A stretch of 64,000 nt of DNA from Antennarius striatus (GCF_040054535.1 NC_090796.1:11264001-11328000); one strand, 5' to 3'. Shown: positions 33,401-48,238, numbered from the stretch's first letter. Made by a program: numbers and translations. The notes: generated by a model not told the origin, from the letters alone.

Positions 33401-36400
33401 AGAATGACTAATACAACTTTTAATACTGTAGTGTTTCTTTCAACTGTGGCATATCCATCCGTATATGAATTATTCAGAACCCATTTTACATAATGAAGCC
33501 AGTGTTGCCTGCTTCTTACTCTTCTTATTTTGAGTGCTTGAATGGAAACTGATCATTTACAGGGTATAGAAGAAGCTTCAGCCTGTATTTTCATGTGAAA
33601 GTACTTTATCTTTGCTATAAAGTTGATTTGCTCTTTGACCCACACTGCCGATAGAGAGAGAGAGAACTTGCAGTTTGGTCATTTGTGGTTTTTGTATTTT
33701 TATTTGATCTCTGAAACTTGTCTTTCCTTTGAACCAGAACCTTTTTGCTTTTGGAGATGTTGATGGGAAAGGAGTCGACGCCAAGCTGCAGCATCCTCTT
33801 GGTGTTGCCTGGGCTCCTGAACAAAGCCTGCTCTATGTGGCCGACTCCTACAATCACAAGGTAACCTTTGCATGTCACAAGCCTGTAGTTCAAAGATGTA
33901 ATAAGCTTCTTTTTTTTTTTTTTTTACATCTGATGCTTCTCTTTGTCATATTGAGATGAGTGGATATGCAAAGCTCATCTTCTTTTGATCTGACAGCTTA
34001 TAGGGAACACTTCACCTTTTTTTCAATTACCCTGGTTTTCATTTTGTTTGATTATGTCTGTATACATGTGTGATTGTGCCCAGATCAAGGTGGTGGATCC
34101 AAAGAGAAAGCAGTGTTGGACATTAGCAGGGACTGGAGAGGCCGGAGATACTTTGGGTTTTGAATTTGACAAATCCTGCTTCAATGAGCCTGGAGGAATC
34201 TGTGTCGGAGCCAGCAGTAAGCTTCTCTATGTAGCTGATACCAACAACCACCAAGTCAAAGTGTTAGACCTGACCTCCAAGACTGTCTCAGTGGTGAGGT
34301 CTGTTTGTGTTTGTTAATGTGAATGAAAAGAGCTCACTTCCAACCTTCAAAAAGCCCTTTACATTTTGTCCATGAGTGCCATTAATCTATTTTAAAAGCT
34401 TATTCTATCAGAAGAGTTGGAACCCAAGGTAATAAAAACAGTACATCCTGAGCCTTACAAGCTTCCTCCTTCAAAATTTCTGTCTTTTCCAGTTCCCCAT
34501 CTCAAAGGACTGCACAGACTCGGTACCATCTAAGCCTCGGGGTCTTGCCAAAGTTCCGACGCTGCCTAAATCAGCTTCCAAGAAAGAAATGCCACCACTG
34601 GCAGTCTCTGCAGGCCAGACTCTAATCATGTCGCTCACCTTGACACTTCCAGAAGGAACCAAACTGACAGAAGAGGCCCCTAGCTGCTGGGCTCTCTCTG
34701 CTGATGGTGAGGCACAGATGAACTGCCCGTCCATTCGTTTTCTGAACACTAATTCAGGGTGGGGTTGCAGTGGCAGCAGGCTGAGTATCATAATCTAGAT
34801 GTCCCTCTCCCCAGAAATACTTGCCAGCTCCTCCTGGGGGATTCCCAAGCCAGATGATCCCCCAGGAGGACCAGGAAGTTCAAAAATGATTAACAATCTC
34901 ATGCATGCAAATGTTTATTCAGGTTTATCCTATAAGTGCCTTTGGCTTCATACCCATGAAAGGCATCTTGACCATTCAGTTTCTCACAAAGGCTGAAAAA
35001 AGCAGGGCAGTGTTTAGTAGAGTTTTGTTTGCATGAACTCTTTGTATACTAACAAGTACTGTAATGCTTCTGTTACTGCCCTGTGCACTTCAATATGTGG
35101 ATCTACTGCTGTTCAGTGCAGAGGTTTATCAAACATTTAGAGTTTACACAAGTTGAATTCTTTATGTCAAAGTAGAAATTGAATATTTCCACAGTTGAGG
35201 ATTTAGCCGATTTAAAAAAATACTTTCCTCCTTCCGGCTGCCCGAAATCAAGCCGAGGTAGACGTGATTAATTAATGCTTAGGTCCACCCTGTATTTGTT
35301 CTCAATATGTTTTAAAAGTGGAAAAAAAGTCGCATTTTTCCAGTTTTGAAACATAGGAGAAGTTGTGAGCCACTCAACTTCTGCTCAGTTTTATTTTTGT
35401 CTGTGATCCATGAGGCGTGCAAAAAAAATAAATAAATAATGGAAATAGACGATGCTTGACCTTCATTTTCACTATTCAAGAAGCACATTCTCTGTGCCTG
35501 GACGAATATTTCTGTCAGCCAAGTTGTTTTTAAAACCACCTTCATGTTTATTCATGGTTATGGACAGTCTAATGTGTTGGTTGTATTCAAAAGACTTCAT
35601 TAAATGTTCTCGTGTATTAATCAAAAGCCGTCTGACCCCATAGGATTTAGCATTAAGAGATTTGAGATATGTGGATGATTCTGCGTCTATTCAAAAGGGA
35701 ACAAATGTGTCTCCATCATTCTGGGCGACGCAGCGTGCAGTCAATGATATGAGCAGGCTATTTTTAGAACATTCTGATAAGATGACATGGCTTGGTTCAC
35801 ATAATAAGCTACCAGGCTATGGTACGTGAGGCTCCACTGTCCTGTTACAGCGTCTAGACTTACGCTGATCAGATCAGAGCAAAAGGCAGGAATTTTGATA
35901 GATCAAGTTATAAATGCATGGTAGATCTAAATTGTTTCTGGGGTTGTTTTTTTGTCTCTTCTTGGGAAGAAAAGCTTCCCTGGGACTTTGTGTTTGGCAT
36001 CAGCCTCATTAATCACAGCTGGCATGGATTTGATGCTCCCTCTGGCATAATATTTTCTCACAATTCAAATTCTTTTTGGTTTTCATTAATCTTTCAATAC
36101 TCATGTCTCTTTCAATGTGTACTTGTTTCTAAAAATAGTTGAACATGGTGGAACAGTATTAATGTCCTCACCTTGACTCCATCTGATTCAATGGGTTCGT
36201 TTGAGGTCTTGCCTAATATTGCAGAGGAATCAATGTAGCAGTGCTGTGTCATGTTACAACTTGCTCAGTCATGCTAAGCTTTAATTTTAGACACTAAATA
36301 AACAGCATCACTCAGATTCCTGTGCTCTTTGGAAACATATTAGAGTCCAAATTAAGGATTGATCTTCTTATTTTAGATATGATGTGATTGCATGTGTGGA

Positions 36401-36969
36401 GATCTTAACGTCGTTGCTCCGCTAATTTGGGTGGAGTAAAATATTTCAAGGACTTTTAGATGGATTGCCATAAAATTTATCACAATTATTCACGGTCCGT
36501 GAAAGGTTGTAACTCATTTTTCTCCAAGTCTTTTCATCAATATATTGATCTGTTAGACATTTCCTCTAATATCATTGCCAGGTTCATGCCTAAGTTCAGC
36601 TGATTAGCGAGTGTTAGCATGTAAACACGCTAAATTAAGATGATGAAGATTCTTGCTTTTGACTACATTTTAAGTCAAACCGACTGTTTATGTTGTCTCT
36701 TCACAGGGTACGAGGAACTACTAGAAAGTGCCGTGGTAACCGGTGACATCACAGATCTGTCAAAGCCCCTGTCCATTATAACCAAACTTCCTGCTGTTAT
36801 AAAGGAGTCAGACATCAATCCAAGCCTCACTGTGAGTGTGTGGGTCTACTACTGTGTGGAAACTGGTAAAGCCTGCATGATGAAGGCCGCCTCCTTCACC
36901 CAGCCTCTTCAAATGAGTGCCAGTCCTGGAGAGGGGGAGGTCACTGTGGCGCTGGCACATGTCTTCTGA
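23259..36969 (+). CDS. nhlrc2: NHL repeat-containing protein 2 (thioredoxin-like plus NHL propeller)
   Basis: Complete, 719 aa (human about 726). Coding exons: 23259-23421, 25050-25202, 27654-27703, 28396-28801, 29762-29883, 29970-30099, 31621-31714, 32042-32273, 33738-33860, 34084-34293, 34493-34706, 36707-36969. All introns are GT-AG and the total is 2160 nt. After a coiled N-terminus, residues about 55-200 form a thioredoxin-like domain with [15 protein letters not shown], whose CxxC is C85-I-N-C88 preceded by C84. The middle is an NHL-repeat beta-propeller marked by recurring (V/I)AD motifs: [35 protein letters not shown] and [10 protein letters not shown] beta-rich C-terminal domain ends in AHVF. 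It is a cytosolic protein needed for vertebrate viability; no substrate is firmly known. The close match to the human protein across nearly all exons makes the call secure. Confidence 0.97.
23710..23748 (+). repeat. (TTG)n microsatellite
   Basis: About 13 TTG units in nhlrc2 intron 1. Confidence 0.95.
24397..24470 (+). repeat. compound (GT)n(TA)n microsatellite
   Basis: Interrupted GT units pass into about 15 TA units, which end directly at the perfect hairpin starting at 24471. nhlrc2 intron 1. Confidence 0.95.
24471..24505. repeat. perfect 15-bp inverted repeat with 5-nt loop
   Basis: The left arm ACCTGCCATGTGCAA (24471-24485) and right arm TTGCACATGGCAGGT (24491-24505) are exact reverse complements around the loop AGCTA. 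It lies directly after the TA tract in nhlrc2 intron 1. Confidence 0.95.
26690..27003 (-). pseudogene. decayed coding-like fossil, unidentified
   Basis: On the minus strand one frame reads through about 100 codons with protein-like composition. It includes [27 protein letters not shown] and [21 protein letters not shown] (the last split by no stop). The internal stops at 26862-26864, 26847-26849 and 26775-26777 are all TGA, as expected from CGA arginine codons decaying at CpG. A shift into another frame seems needed beyond about 26690, where [19 protein letters not shown] can be read. The block is GC-richer than the surrounding intron (nhlrc2 intron 2). I do not recognise the parent gene; a processed pseudogene or an old transposon ORF are both possible. 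Confidence 0.35.
27216..27330 (+). repeat. L2/Maui-like dispersed repeat fragment
   Basis: Contains ATCCATCCATTTTCCTG, AATCGTCTCGTCCTCAG (shared with the copy near 16270) and GCTGGAGCCTATCCCAGCTGG. It is a short 5' piece of the repeat seen at 16240-16590 and 48239-48665, in nhlrc2 intron 2. Confidence 0.6.
29120..29715 (+). mobile_element. LINE (L2/CR1 group) 3' end fragment
   Basis: Reads like the C-terminal end of a LINE ORF2: [20 protein letters not shown], then LKYFM and FPSHQHT-like pieces, with stops and frame breaks. It is followed by a 3' tail CAAAGCACTTTGGGTC... and ...AAATTAAATGACTTGACTTG, typical of fish L2-type elements. It is degraded and cannot be active. It lies in nhlrc2 intron 4 and ends about 45 bases before exon 5. 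Confidence 0.7.
32985..33182. repeat. TA/GTA-rich cryptic microsatellite
   Basis: Repeated TATATGTA, TATACTGTATA and similar units over about 200 bases in nhlrc2 intron 8. The Tyr/Ile-rich ORFs on both strands here are artefacts. Confidence 0.9.
36420..36650 (+). repeat. degenerate dispersed teleost repeat
   Basis: Contains motifs common to a widespread fish repeat: AATATTTCAAGGACTTTTAG, GATGGATTGCCATAAAATTT, and TGTTAGCATG...ACACGCTAAATTAAGATGATGAA. It sits just upstream of the last nhlrc2 exon. I recognise the motif set but cannot assign a named family. Confidence 0.45.
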
Positions 36970-37183
36970 AGCCTCTTAGTTGGTCACTACAGCCACAAAA
37001 TCCACAATTTCTGTGTTCTTTAAACGTCTGTAAAGTTGTTGCTTTTGCAGCCAAGCTCCATTTTTTTGTTCATAATTCATGGAGAAGACAGTATATATTG
37101 ATTAATCTGTCATGATTGGTGAAAGTCTAGTTAATACAATCTTGAATTTAGGGAGAGATTTAATTCAATCCATGACAGTTGTT

Positions 37184-37189
37184 AATAAA
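37184..37189 (+). terminator. candidate nhlrc2 polyadenylation signal AATAAA
   Basis: First canonical hexamer after the nhlrc2 stop codon, 215 bases downstream. Further copies at 39417 and 39663 could give longer 3' UTRs. Confidence 0.4.
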
Positions 37190-40100
37190 TTGAAAGTTAA
37201 TACCTCATTTATAAACCAAACTGATGGGGCTAAATGGGATCAAGCATTGTATTTTGTGGATTTTGTAGGAAACTATCTGGTCGGTGATGACGATGGTGTC
37301 AGTGGTTAACTAATGATACTTTAAGATACTGTCAGAAATTTAAAATGTAAATTGTGAAAGCTGAAACCTGATCAGCTTCAAATTTTCACCAACCAATCCG
37401 TGCATTTGAAAGACACCATTGTTTACATTCACATGTTTATCACCATAACCTCAAGAAGTAATTGAGGAGCTAGTTCTCTGTGTGAAAAATTAGTGGAACA
37501 ACTCAGTTCTCATGAAAATCAGTGAAACCTTTTCTTGCAGTTCTGTTAGTTAATGCAACTTTGAAGGAAGGAAACTCTGAAAACAATTGATCTGATCTAC
37601 TCACAGTTAGTGTTGCTAGGGATGTAAGCTTGTGCATTATTGAATGTGGTATAATTTAGACCTCCAACAATTTCTTGTGTTATAATCTCTGAATATCCAG
37701 CAAACAGCTCTCTCTACAGCAGCGGGGGCGACACTCAAGACTCAACTCCACAAGTGGGACGCACACTGGAGACGAGACAGCAAATACAAGGAGTGGGCTA
37801 ATTGAGCAGATAAATTATAACATGGCATACTCTAAAAGACGTGCTCTAAAAAAACTGCATGTTCTAAGTAGATGCTGACTTTATCTACAGCCATAGATTT
37901 TCTTAACGATTTATCTTCTGCTCTTGTAGAAATAGTTTTAGTTTAGATTAATGCCCCATTAATTTTCTTATATTTATATTGAGTAAATTCATTTATTAAA
38001 TGCATAATAAAAAAAACATTTAGAACAAGCACTTAGTCATTACACCAATCAATAATTGGAAAAATCAGTAATTTATTTGGTGCTTAGTGAAGCTGATGTC
38101 GGATTCTTAGAGAACATAGATTTATTCTACTTTTTCACACACAGGCTTTGCTTTTCAGTGCTAACTTCGATTCACAGCCAGTATCTCACAAGGATTATTT
38201 GTAAAGAGAACAAAAGTATTCAAAACAATGCAGCATTTTTTCCTAAAACTGCTAAAGAAAAAACTGGAACATGAGTCTTTCTGAACAAAATTTTGCTGCT
38301 CGCACTTGTTCCATTGCTGCATTTGCAAAGCATTCAAAAGAAATGCCTCATAAAAAAAAATAAGCGCAGAACTTAACTAAATAATATATTTTTTAAATTT
38401 GTTATATTTATTTACAGCCTGGCCTTACAAAATTGTTTTGGGTGATTGAACATCGAGAATTGGGTTTGAAATGTCCAATTTTCTTTTTTGCATTGTGGTA
38501 CATCGAAGTGTTTGTTTCCTGCTCTCTTTATCTACAAAGACTAGGTCATTAATATACTGGAGATGTGTAGGTCTTCAGTTCACATCCTCACTTTATGTTT
38601 CCTGCTTGATGTATTTTTATGTCCACTTTAATGTCCACTCAGCTTGTTTGGACGGTGCCGTCAGGTGCACAAAACTTCCTTGAACATTTATCCACATGTT
38701 TCACCACAAATCACATTATCTTGTTTACAAAGGTCAAAGACTTTAAAAAGTTGCACTCTTAGCTTAAAACTGTATTTCTTGTTCACTGCACATATGACTG
38801 GTTATCTTTGTAACACAAAGACTTCTTTTGAACCAGACTTCTTATCTCAGTAATGAATTAAGTGCCTGTTTTCACCGGGGGGGATGCAGCCTTCTGCGAA
38901 CTGATGACACCGACTAACTACTGCTTGTGCTTTAACAAGGTTGTTGTGGCGAAGTCTTAAAACGTCCCTCCACATCCATTTCCAGATACTCTAATCATGT
39001 TTTACTGTAATATAATACAATTATGTGGATATTCAGAATCAGTGTGTTGATATTTATTTCTGTCATATTTTGCAACTTTGATTAAAAACACTCGCCCTAA
39101 GTGCCTTGCAAATGCAAAGGTATGTGTGTATGTGTTGTGAGAGCGAGGACTTTTTCACTGTTTCCAAGGCAATAACAATGTATTCTTGTAAAGGGAAAAA
39201 TGTATTCCCACAGGTTATTTATTCCAAATGACCTGTGAACGCTTCACCAGTGTGGTTTCTGAGCTGTGCCATCATGCTGGCATTTTTTTTAATGAACAGT
39301 AATGAGCTTGAGTGGCTGAACACCTCCTATGATTTCTTACTGTACTGTATCTCCAGGCTCATTGTAGCATGCTTCCTTGTTGAGATGTCTGCTTCTAAGA
39401 TGCACTAAAGGAAGCTAATAAACTTTTTTTGGTCTAGTTTGGTGTATGTGTGTGTATTTAGTAAGTGTCCTTGAAAGAGCGTTCATTTGATTTCATATAA
39501 ATTCTTTATGTATTACAGCTCTAAATATTTCTAGCTTTTAAGGATCCGATTAGCATTATGAAAATGACATTAATACATTATATGAAAATATGTGATTTTC
39601 TCACACGCCCTTTGCCAGGTTCTGTCGCTACATAAGCTGACTTTGGGGGACAGTGAATGCCTAATAAATGTAATTCCTTTAACCACGTGTTTCCCTTGCC
39701 TCTGGTATTTGACTATTGGGATTCACACAGCCGACCACCCAAAGCCTCTGTGTTCAGTTTAGGCACACTAGCATTGAGCCAATGATAGAAATAAAATATC
39801 TTTATTGATTAGGGCAAACCTGAGCACAACATTACACAATAAGGAGCGATATGTTGATCATTACATGTGAATGTTGTGTAAGGATTCATTTTGTGGGCAT
39901 TGAATGACCAAGACATAAGATGTTCGATAGAATTGATAACATTAACGCATCATAATCCGTGGAATTATTTGTTTTTGGCGCTGCTATTTCCACCTAATTC
40001 AAAATGTGCTACTTTTACCAACTAATAAGTCATAAAAATTCCAAGATTGAAGGAGTGACAACAAACCTGCATCTTATAATGCAGGAACACATTATACTAT

Positions 40101-43100
40101 ACAATTTGTCAAATGCATCATTAGGATTGTCAAGCGTTCATCTTAAACCTTCTGAATCTTTGCCCGTCATCCATCCTGACTGTCAGATGTCATACTGACA
40201 GCGTCATTAACCCTTTATGGCTTCTGTCCTCGATACCAGAGGTCATACACACACACAAACACAGTAACAGCCTCGACATGCTTCAACAATACAACAATCA
40301 CTCAAGACTTTCAGGTCAGGAGTGTCATCAGAAGCTTGGCAGTGACATCTCATCCAACACCCAGATCCTTTGGTGGTGAAACAGATCAACATAGGTGCTA
40401 ATTTAAAAATCAGCAAATCCTTCAAGGTAAAACCAAATGTATTCCAGCTCTCATCAGGTAAGGGCCTCCTTCTTTTATGGCACATAAAAGGCTTTTGTAC
40501 TCTTCTTTTTGCAGCTCCTCTTATGACGACCATATCATTCAAGAGCCCAGACTAACTATATGAACTCAAACAAACTGCTAGCTAGGCTGAACTGGGAAAG
40601 CACAAATCTGCCCTTTACAGCTCAGTTTTTCTATCATGTCACTGCACCTAACAAGCATTAGCCCCATGATAGTTTGACTCCTTTGCTCAGGATGGAGCTC
40701 CAATATTGGATCATTTCAGCTGAATGGTACAAATAGAAAAAACAACATGCTGAATCTGCTGCTTTAACCGCATCTTTTCAAAATTCTCAATTTCTCTCCT
40801 GTTGCATGCCAGACCATTTTTCACAAAATTCATGAAAACACGTCAAAAAGATTTTGTGTAATCCCCCTAAAAGTCAAACCAACGCCGAGGAAACATTATC
40901 TCCTTGACGGAGGAAATAAATGATGTTGGAAGCTTAATTCATAAGCATGATTGGTGAAGGAGGAAATCACATTTCTTAGAGTTTTACTTTTAATTGCATA
41001 ATCATTTATTCACTGTTCAGTCTGGTTGAGTGGGCTCCATTAAGATCTTATCTGCATGTGAGATAAAGTGTTGCAACATTTCAGTCTCTCACACTGCAGG
41101 AGGAATATTAACTCCAAAAAGCAGGAATAGGAGGTTTTATGTTGAAATAAGGTCCTTTTTTTGTTGTTCTCCCCTGCGCCTGACCTCCAGTCTCACCAGA
41201 GCTGGAAGGTTTTAGCCAAAGTTACAAACAGAGAGGCATCACTTGAAATGATGAAATCAATGTTGACCTTTGACTTGAAGTTGGCGTTGACAAGGAGGTG
41301 AAGCTGCAAAATCAGGTTCTATCTGCTCTGCTTCTGTTTAATGCAGATTGCAGAACTAGCACAAAATAATGTGGGAGGTAACTGCTGTATTTGTGGTAGA
41401 GAGCACTTTGCTCACCTTACTTTTGTGAAATTGAGGAATATGTGGTAAATTGAACTGTCACAAAGATATAAATGCTATAAATGTACCCTGAGATTGATGT
41501 TGCTGAGATAAAATGACACCCTGCTTTAAATCCAGCCTTTCGGCTGTACTAACGTCTGTTCATATACAGTACATGGTCTTCATGCTTTTGGTGCTTTAAT
41601 TTCTATATTTCTGTCACCACTGCTGCAGGGAAAAGGAAAGTAATCACATAATTGAAAACGGCACCTGAAAAATTTAACATATCTGTTCTGGTTACTCACC
41701 GTGAAACAGTTTGGACTTATTTTCTACTCAGGAAATTTTTGAAAGCCTGCAGACCACACAGGTCATGGGGGCAGCAGCCTTTTTTATTCAAGCAGGCACC
41801 AAAAATAAAGATTGACAATTCGATTTCCCACATTATCGACACACTTTCTGTGTGGGAAAATATTTTTTATTTTATTTTAGTTGGCTTGAATCTCAGAGCT
41901 GCCTTGAATCCACTTTGCATTTTTTTGTATTGGCCCAAAAGTCATAAAGATTACTGATTGAACCTCCAAACCAGCCTATGACACGTGAGTTCTTTTTAAT
42001 TATACAACATAACTCCTGTTGCTTTACTAAATATATTCATCATAAATAAGAAACCAAGGGGGTCTTATTAGAGAATGGCCCCCAACAAAGAAAAATATGA
42101 TTGTGTTAAACTTAACTGCATCAGAAAACAATAAAGCAGATAGTTCACCTTCAACGTCATCATCAAACCTTTGTGATTCCTCTTCAAAACATATGTTAAT
42201 CTCCCAAATATAGATTATAATCCAGCATCAAAAACCATTAAAATTTTTCATGATATCTTGCTGATCACTCTTCTTCTTCCAAAAGTAATCACAGAAACCG
42301 ACCTGTGAGTTGCTGCTGAGCAAGACATCACTTACAACCTCTAAACTGGAGCTGGATATCAGTAGACTGGCTTCCGATCCAGTTACTGACACAGAATTTA
42401 GATTATTTTTATTTGAAGATCTATATACTTCAGAAAGCACTAAAAGCTTGATGTGGAGGCTTTACTATTTGAAGCTCCTCACAGCTCAGTGAGAAAGGCC
42501 TGCAGCTCCCCATCCACATGTAGGTGTTGCAAGAGCCCAAGGTGGGCTATATATTCAACAGAGCTGACACTCAGAGATGAGCCTTGCTATGCTCCGTTGG
42601 GTCATGTCATAGCCCCTGCTGCTGGTTCATTATGTTCATGAAGAGGCATGCACTTCTCAGAAAAAATTAACGAGCTCGAGAACGACAGTCATCCATCCTT
42701 GTGTCCATCTGTGTGCCACAAGGCCAGCTCGTATTTTTTTCAGGTAACTTATCACTTATGCATCTGTCTTTGGTTCATTTTTGAAAGCCTTGCCTTTCAT
42801 TTTTCAGGGGAATCAGCACAGGTAATACAGGCAGCTGTCACCTCAACAGAATTTTCCAAGACAAATGTGAAAATTACATTACATTACATTGCATTCCACT
42901 TGTTTGTTTCCTGAGGACCTCGGTTTTCCAAAAGCATGTAGAGCCAGACACTCAAATGCTGTTTGGAAGGTTAAAGGGTCTTTATTTTAATGGGTTGGAG
43001 TCATTAAAAACACCCACACGTGTCAGCTTACACCTTCCTCAGGGACACAAGGAAGCAAACATCTTTATTTAGTTCCCTTCCATTAGCACCAATAGTTTGA

Positions 43101-43867
43101 CGGTCAAAAATAGCGCTTCAGTTTTCTTTCTTTTTTACATAGTTCACAGATGATGCTCCTTCCCCTCAGTGGCTACTGTGTCCAGTTTGAGATGAAATGA
43201 TAATGTGAATATGCATCTGTAATATTTCATAAAAAGTAATCCCTTTTTTGTTGTCCCAGGATAAATGTGAATGTTTATCCTTTCTGCTGAGGGCAAAAAG
43301 GATAAATCAGATGGATAAACAATTCTACAACTAAATCATGAAACAGATTATAAACCCAACATCCTGATATAAGCTCAGGTGCTTCCAAATCTTATCCTCT
43401 CTTGTATTGCAATTATAAATAATTTTAAGGTTTGTTTTACATGGATGAGCTGAAATTGACCTGTCTGTAATCACATATGTTTGGCTGCTGGTCAAACCCT
43501 GTTGTACTGTTATCTTTACTACAGCTTAAGATAAGAAGCTTCATGAATACAGCTGCTGTGAAACAAAGGTTAATCTTTGGCTCAATCTGACCTCATGGCA
43601 GTGGAATGCATCCTTTGTGATAAGCATATAAAATATACAAGAAGGTAAAAACATCTCGTTTGTAATAGCAAGTGATGGAAACAGAAATTTCACTCCTATC
43701 ATGATTGTTCTGTGTTTTCATATTTGAGTTGTCCTGCGTGTGTGGCGGAATACAGTTTCAGCAATTTTAATCACAGTAAGAAGGTTGTGGGTGGGGTGGG
43801 GGGCTCAAATCTAGAACTGGAGCTTCTCTGTGTGGGGTTTGCATCTTATCCTTGCGTCTGCAAGGGG

Positions 43868-43877
43868 TTTATATAGG
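43868..43877 (+). promoter_or_regulatory. TATA-like element upstream of adrb1
   Basis: TTTATATAGG lies about 410 bases before the adrb1 start codon. If used, transcription would begin near 43900 and the leader would include the upstream ORFs at 44065-44316. Position and use are unproven; mammalian ADRB1 promoters are mostly TATA-less. Confidence 0.25.
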
Positions 43878-44064
43878 TAGTACCTCCCACTCATTGTCAA
43901 TAAATCGCGCAATATGAAGGCAGATCAGAGTCTCAGGTGGTTTAGGAAGCTGCTTGCCAAATTGTTCCATTAATGAAACTCATCCACGCGTGCTTAAATT
44001 CTAAATATATGACTCTCCGAGTTTCATTTGTTTTCTTCGTTTTATTGTTGGGACAGAGTGTCCA

Positions 44065-44316
44065 ATGAGCAGTGTTGATCGCCCCTGACTAGCAGTGATG
44101 TCACCATCTGTTGTGATGTCCCGGCTGGTGCAGCAGCTCCTGGAGGCTGAGAGCGAGAGGGGAGCTGCAGATGGAGTTGGCGCGCAACGCGAACGGAGCT
44201 GAGGCTCCTGCGATCGACGCGAAAGACGACCTGGCGCTGACTTCATGAACCCAAACTGGTCCCGGTCACGTCACAGCAGCCCGATATGGGGGAACCTGAC
44301 CCGTCCTCTCCGGTGA
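44065..44316 (+). promoter_or_regulatory. adrb1 leader with four upstream ORFs
   Basis: Four short ATG-initiated ORFs precede the receptor: 44065-44088 (7 aa), 44098-44202 (34 aa), 44171-44248 (25 aa) and 44245-44316 (23 aa). The stop of the third overlaps the start of the fourth (ATGA). The fourth runs past the adrb1 ATG at 44286 in another frame. Its own start context is weak (TTC before ATG), while the adrb1 ATG has G at -3 and G at +4. Beta-2 receptor mRNAs are known to carry translation-limiting upstream ORFs, so a similar role is plausible if transcription starts upstream of 44065. Confidence 0.45.
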
Positions 44317-45461
44317 ACTTCCAGAATGGCTCGGAAAGCGGCGCGTCGGACCCCGCATCCGACCAGTGGATGGCCGGGATGAGCCTGGTGATGGGTTTGA
44401 TTGTCCTGTGTATTGTTTTCGGGAATATTTTGGTCATCGTGGCCATAGCCAAGACGCAGAGGTTGCAGACGCTCACTAATGTGTTCATCGTGTCTCTTGC
44501 GAGTGCGGACCTCATCATGGGACTGCTTGTGGTGCCCTTTGGCGCTGCGCTCGAGGTGCGCGGCTGGTGGCAGTACGGCTCCTTCTTCTGCGAGATCTGG
44601 ATCTCCGTGGATGTCTTGTGCGTCACTGCGAGCATCGAGACCTTGTGCGTAATCGCCATAGACAGGTATGTGGCCATCACCTCGCCTTTCCGTTACCAAA
44701 GCTTGTTGACCAAAGCGAGAGCCAAAGCGATGGTGTGTGCAGTTTGGGCAATTTCTGCGCTGGTCTCCTTCTTGCCCATCCTGATGCACTGGTCCCGGGA
44801 CAGTGTGGAGACAGCCTGCTACGAAGACCCCGAATGTTGCGACTTCGTCACCAACAAGGCATATGCCATCTCCTCATCGATCATATCTTTTTACATTCCT
44901 CTCCTGGTCATGGTATTCGTTTACGTCCGGGTGTACAGAGAGGCGAAAAAACAGCTTACGAAGATCGACAAGTGCGAAGGAAGATTCCACAACTCCTTAA
45001 ACGGACTAACCTCCAAGTTAAAGAAAAGGCCGTCAAAAATCCTGGCGCTCAGAGAGCAGAAGGCGCTCAAAACGCTGGGCATCATCATGGGGACGTTCAC
45101 TCTCTGCTGGTTGCCTTTCTTTTTAGTCAACGTTGTGCGGGTGTTTTTTCCAGATGTGGTGGACAAGGACCTGTTCGTGTTCCTAAACTGGCTGGGCTAC
45201 GTGAACTCAGCGTTCAACCCCATCATTTACTGCCGGAGCCCGGACTTCAGGAAGGCCTTCAAGAGGCTGCTGTGCTGCCCGAGACAAGCCGACCGCAGGC
45301 TGCACATCAGCTCCTGCGACCTGTCCCGGTGTTCCGGTGGGTTCGTCTCCCCCCTGGAGACCGGCGCGTTGGGGTTGTGGTCGGATTGCGCAGGCTTGGA
45401 CAACAGCGACAGCTGCTTGGTCGGAACAGTAAAGCTATCTGACTCTGATTCACAGCTGTGA
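44286..45461 (+). CDS. adrb1: beta-1 adrenergic receptor
   Basis: Intronless, 391 aa, a class A G-protein-coupled receptor for adrenaline and noradrenaline that couples mainly to Gs at the plasma membrane. All seven helices can be traced. Ligand and switch residues are in place: D75 (2.50), D109 (3.32, amine anchor), DRY at 126-128, the helix-5 serines S197, S198 and S201, CWLPFF in helix 6, N301 (7.39), and NPIIY at 311-315. The C102-extracellular loop 2 disulfide cysteines (CYEDPECC) are present. N14-G-S16 is an N-glycosylation site, and C330/C331 are likely palmitoylated. [15 protein letters not shown] matches beta-1 receptors closely. Compared with human ADRB1 (477 aa), the N-terminus, the third intracellular loop (no Pro/Ala stretch) and the C-tail are short. 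The tail ends DSQL, a class I PDZ-binding pattern. The start is the ATG with strong context at 44286. The locus is GC-rich, and an antisense ORF and an alternate-frame ORF over it are shadows. Confidence 0.95.
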   Translation: MGEPDPSSPVNFQNGSESGASDPASDQWMAGMSLVMGLIVLCIVFGNILVIVAIAKTQRLQTLTNVFIVSLASADLIMGLLVVPFGAALEVRGWWQYGSFFCEIWISVDVLCVTASIETLCVIAIDRYVAITSPFRYQSLLTKARAKAMVCAVWAISALVSFLPILMHWSRDSVETACYEDPECCDFVTNKAYAISSSIISFYIPLLVMVFVYVRVYREAKKQLTKIDKCEGRFHNSLNGLTSKLKKRPSKILALREQKALKTLGIIMGTFTLCWLPFFLVNVVRVFFPDVVDKDLFVFLNWLGYVNSAFNPIIYCRSPDFRKAFKRLLCCPRQADRRLHISSCDLSRCSGGFVSPLETGALGLWSDCAGLDNSDSCLVGTVKLSDSDSQL

Positions 45462-47681
<2,220 letters not shown>

Positions 47682-48238
47682 ACAATAACAAAACACTCCT
47701 GTCACCATTATAGACCAAAAAGCACATGAAATGATTTACTGACACTGGAAAACATACCATATTTCATTGCTATTCAAACAGCCTTGTATTTATTTATTGT
47801 CTAAGGAATATGAGGGCATTTCACAGGACCAGATGTGACTCAGTTCCATTAGTTTGCCCATAAAAGAATGTTTCAAGAGCAGTCTGACAATTTTCTAATT
47901 GTACTTTCTTGTTTTGTTGTCAAGAGTTAGATGAGAGTATTAATAACACCGTTATTATTATGTTGGGACCCAAAAATTTACCACTTGGCTTGTTTCAGAA
48001 TGAATGAGTGGCAATAAGCTAACTTGAACTGGATATGCATTTTTTAATTAACACATTCAATCTTCTTTATTTGTTGAAAGAACAAAATAAAATTGGGATT
48101 TATGTGCTAATTTGTTTCTTAGCTGAAACAGGCAGTTGCTATTAAGTGCTAAACTAAGCTAAGCTAATTAGTTATGAGTGGTTTTCAGTTACAAAAGAGA
48201 TATTCACCTCAAATTAACATGTTAATTTACTAAACATC

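Larger units (their letters stand above)
36970..44064. other. nhlrc2-adrb1 intergenic region
   Basis: About 7 kb without a recognisable gene. Its left part should hold nhlrc2 3' UTR; AATAAA occurs at 37184, 39417 and 39663. Open frames at 38471, 40243, 41652 and 42310 have no family resemblance, no consistent splice sites and no partner exons. Any conserved stretches could be adrb1 enhancers, but this needs cross-species alignment. Confidence 0.6.

Noticed and set aside
40370-40457. Exon-like stretch ending at a CAGGTAAGG donor, with a plausible reading frame
   Set aside because: No partner exons, no acceptor with a good pyrimidine tract, and no recognisable protein family.
44271-44789. 172-aa ORF antisense to adrb1
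   Set aside because: A shadow of a GC-rich coding exon on the opposite strand, with no family resemblance.
44567-45442. 291-aa ORF in another frame of adrb1
   Set aside because: Alternate-frame shadow; rich in Arg, Leu and His from GC-rich codons and lacking any domain.
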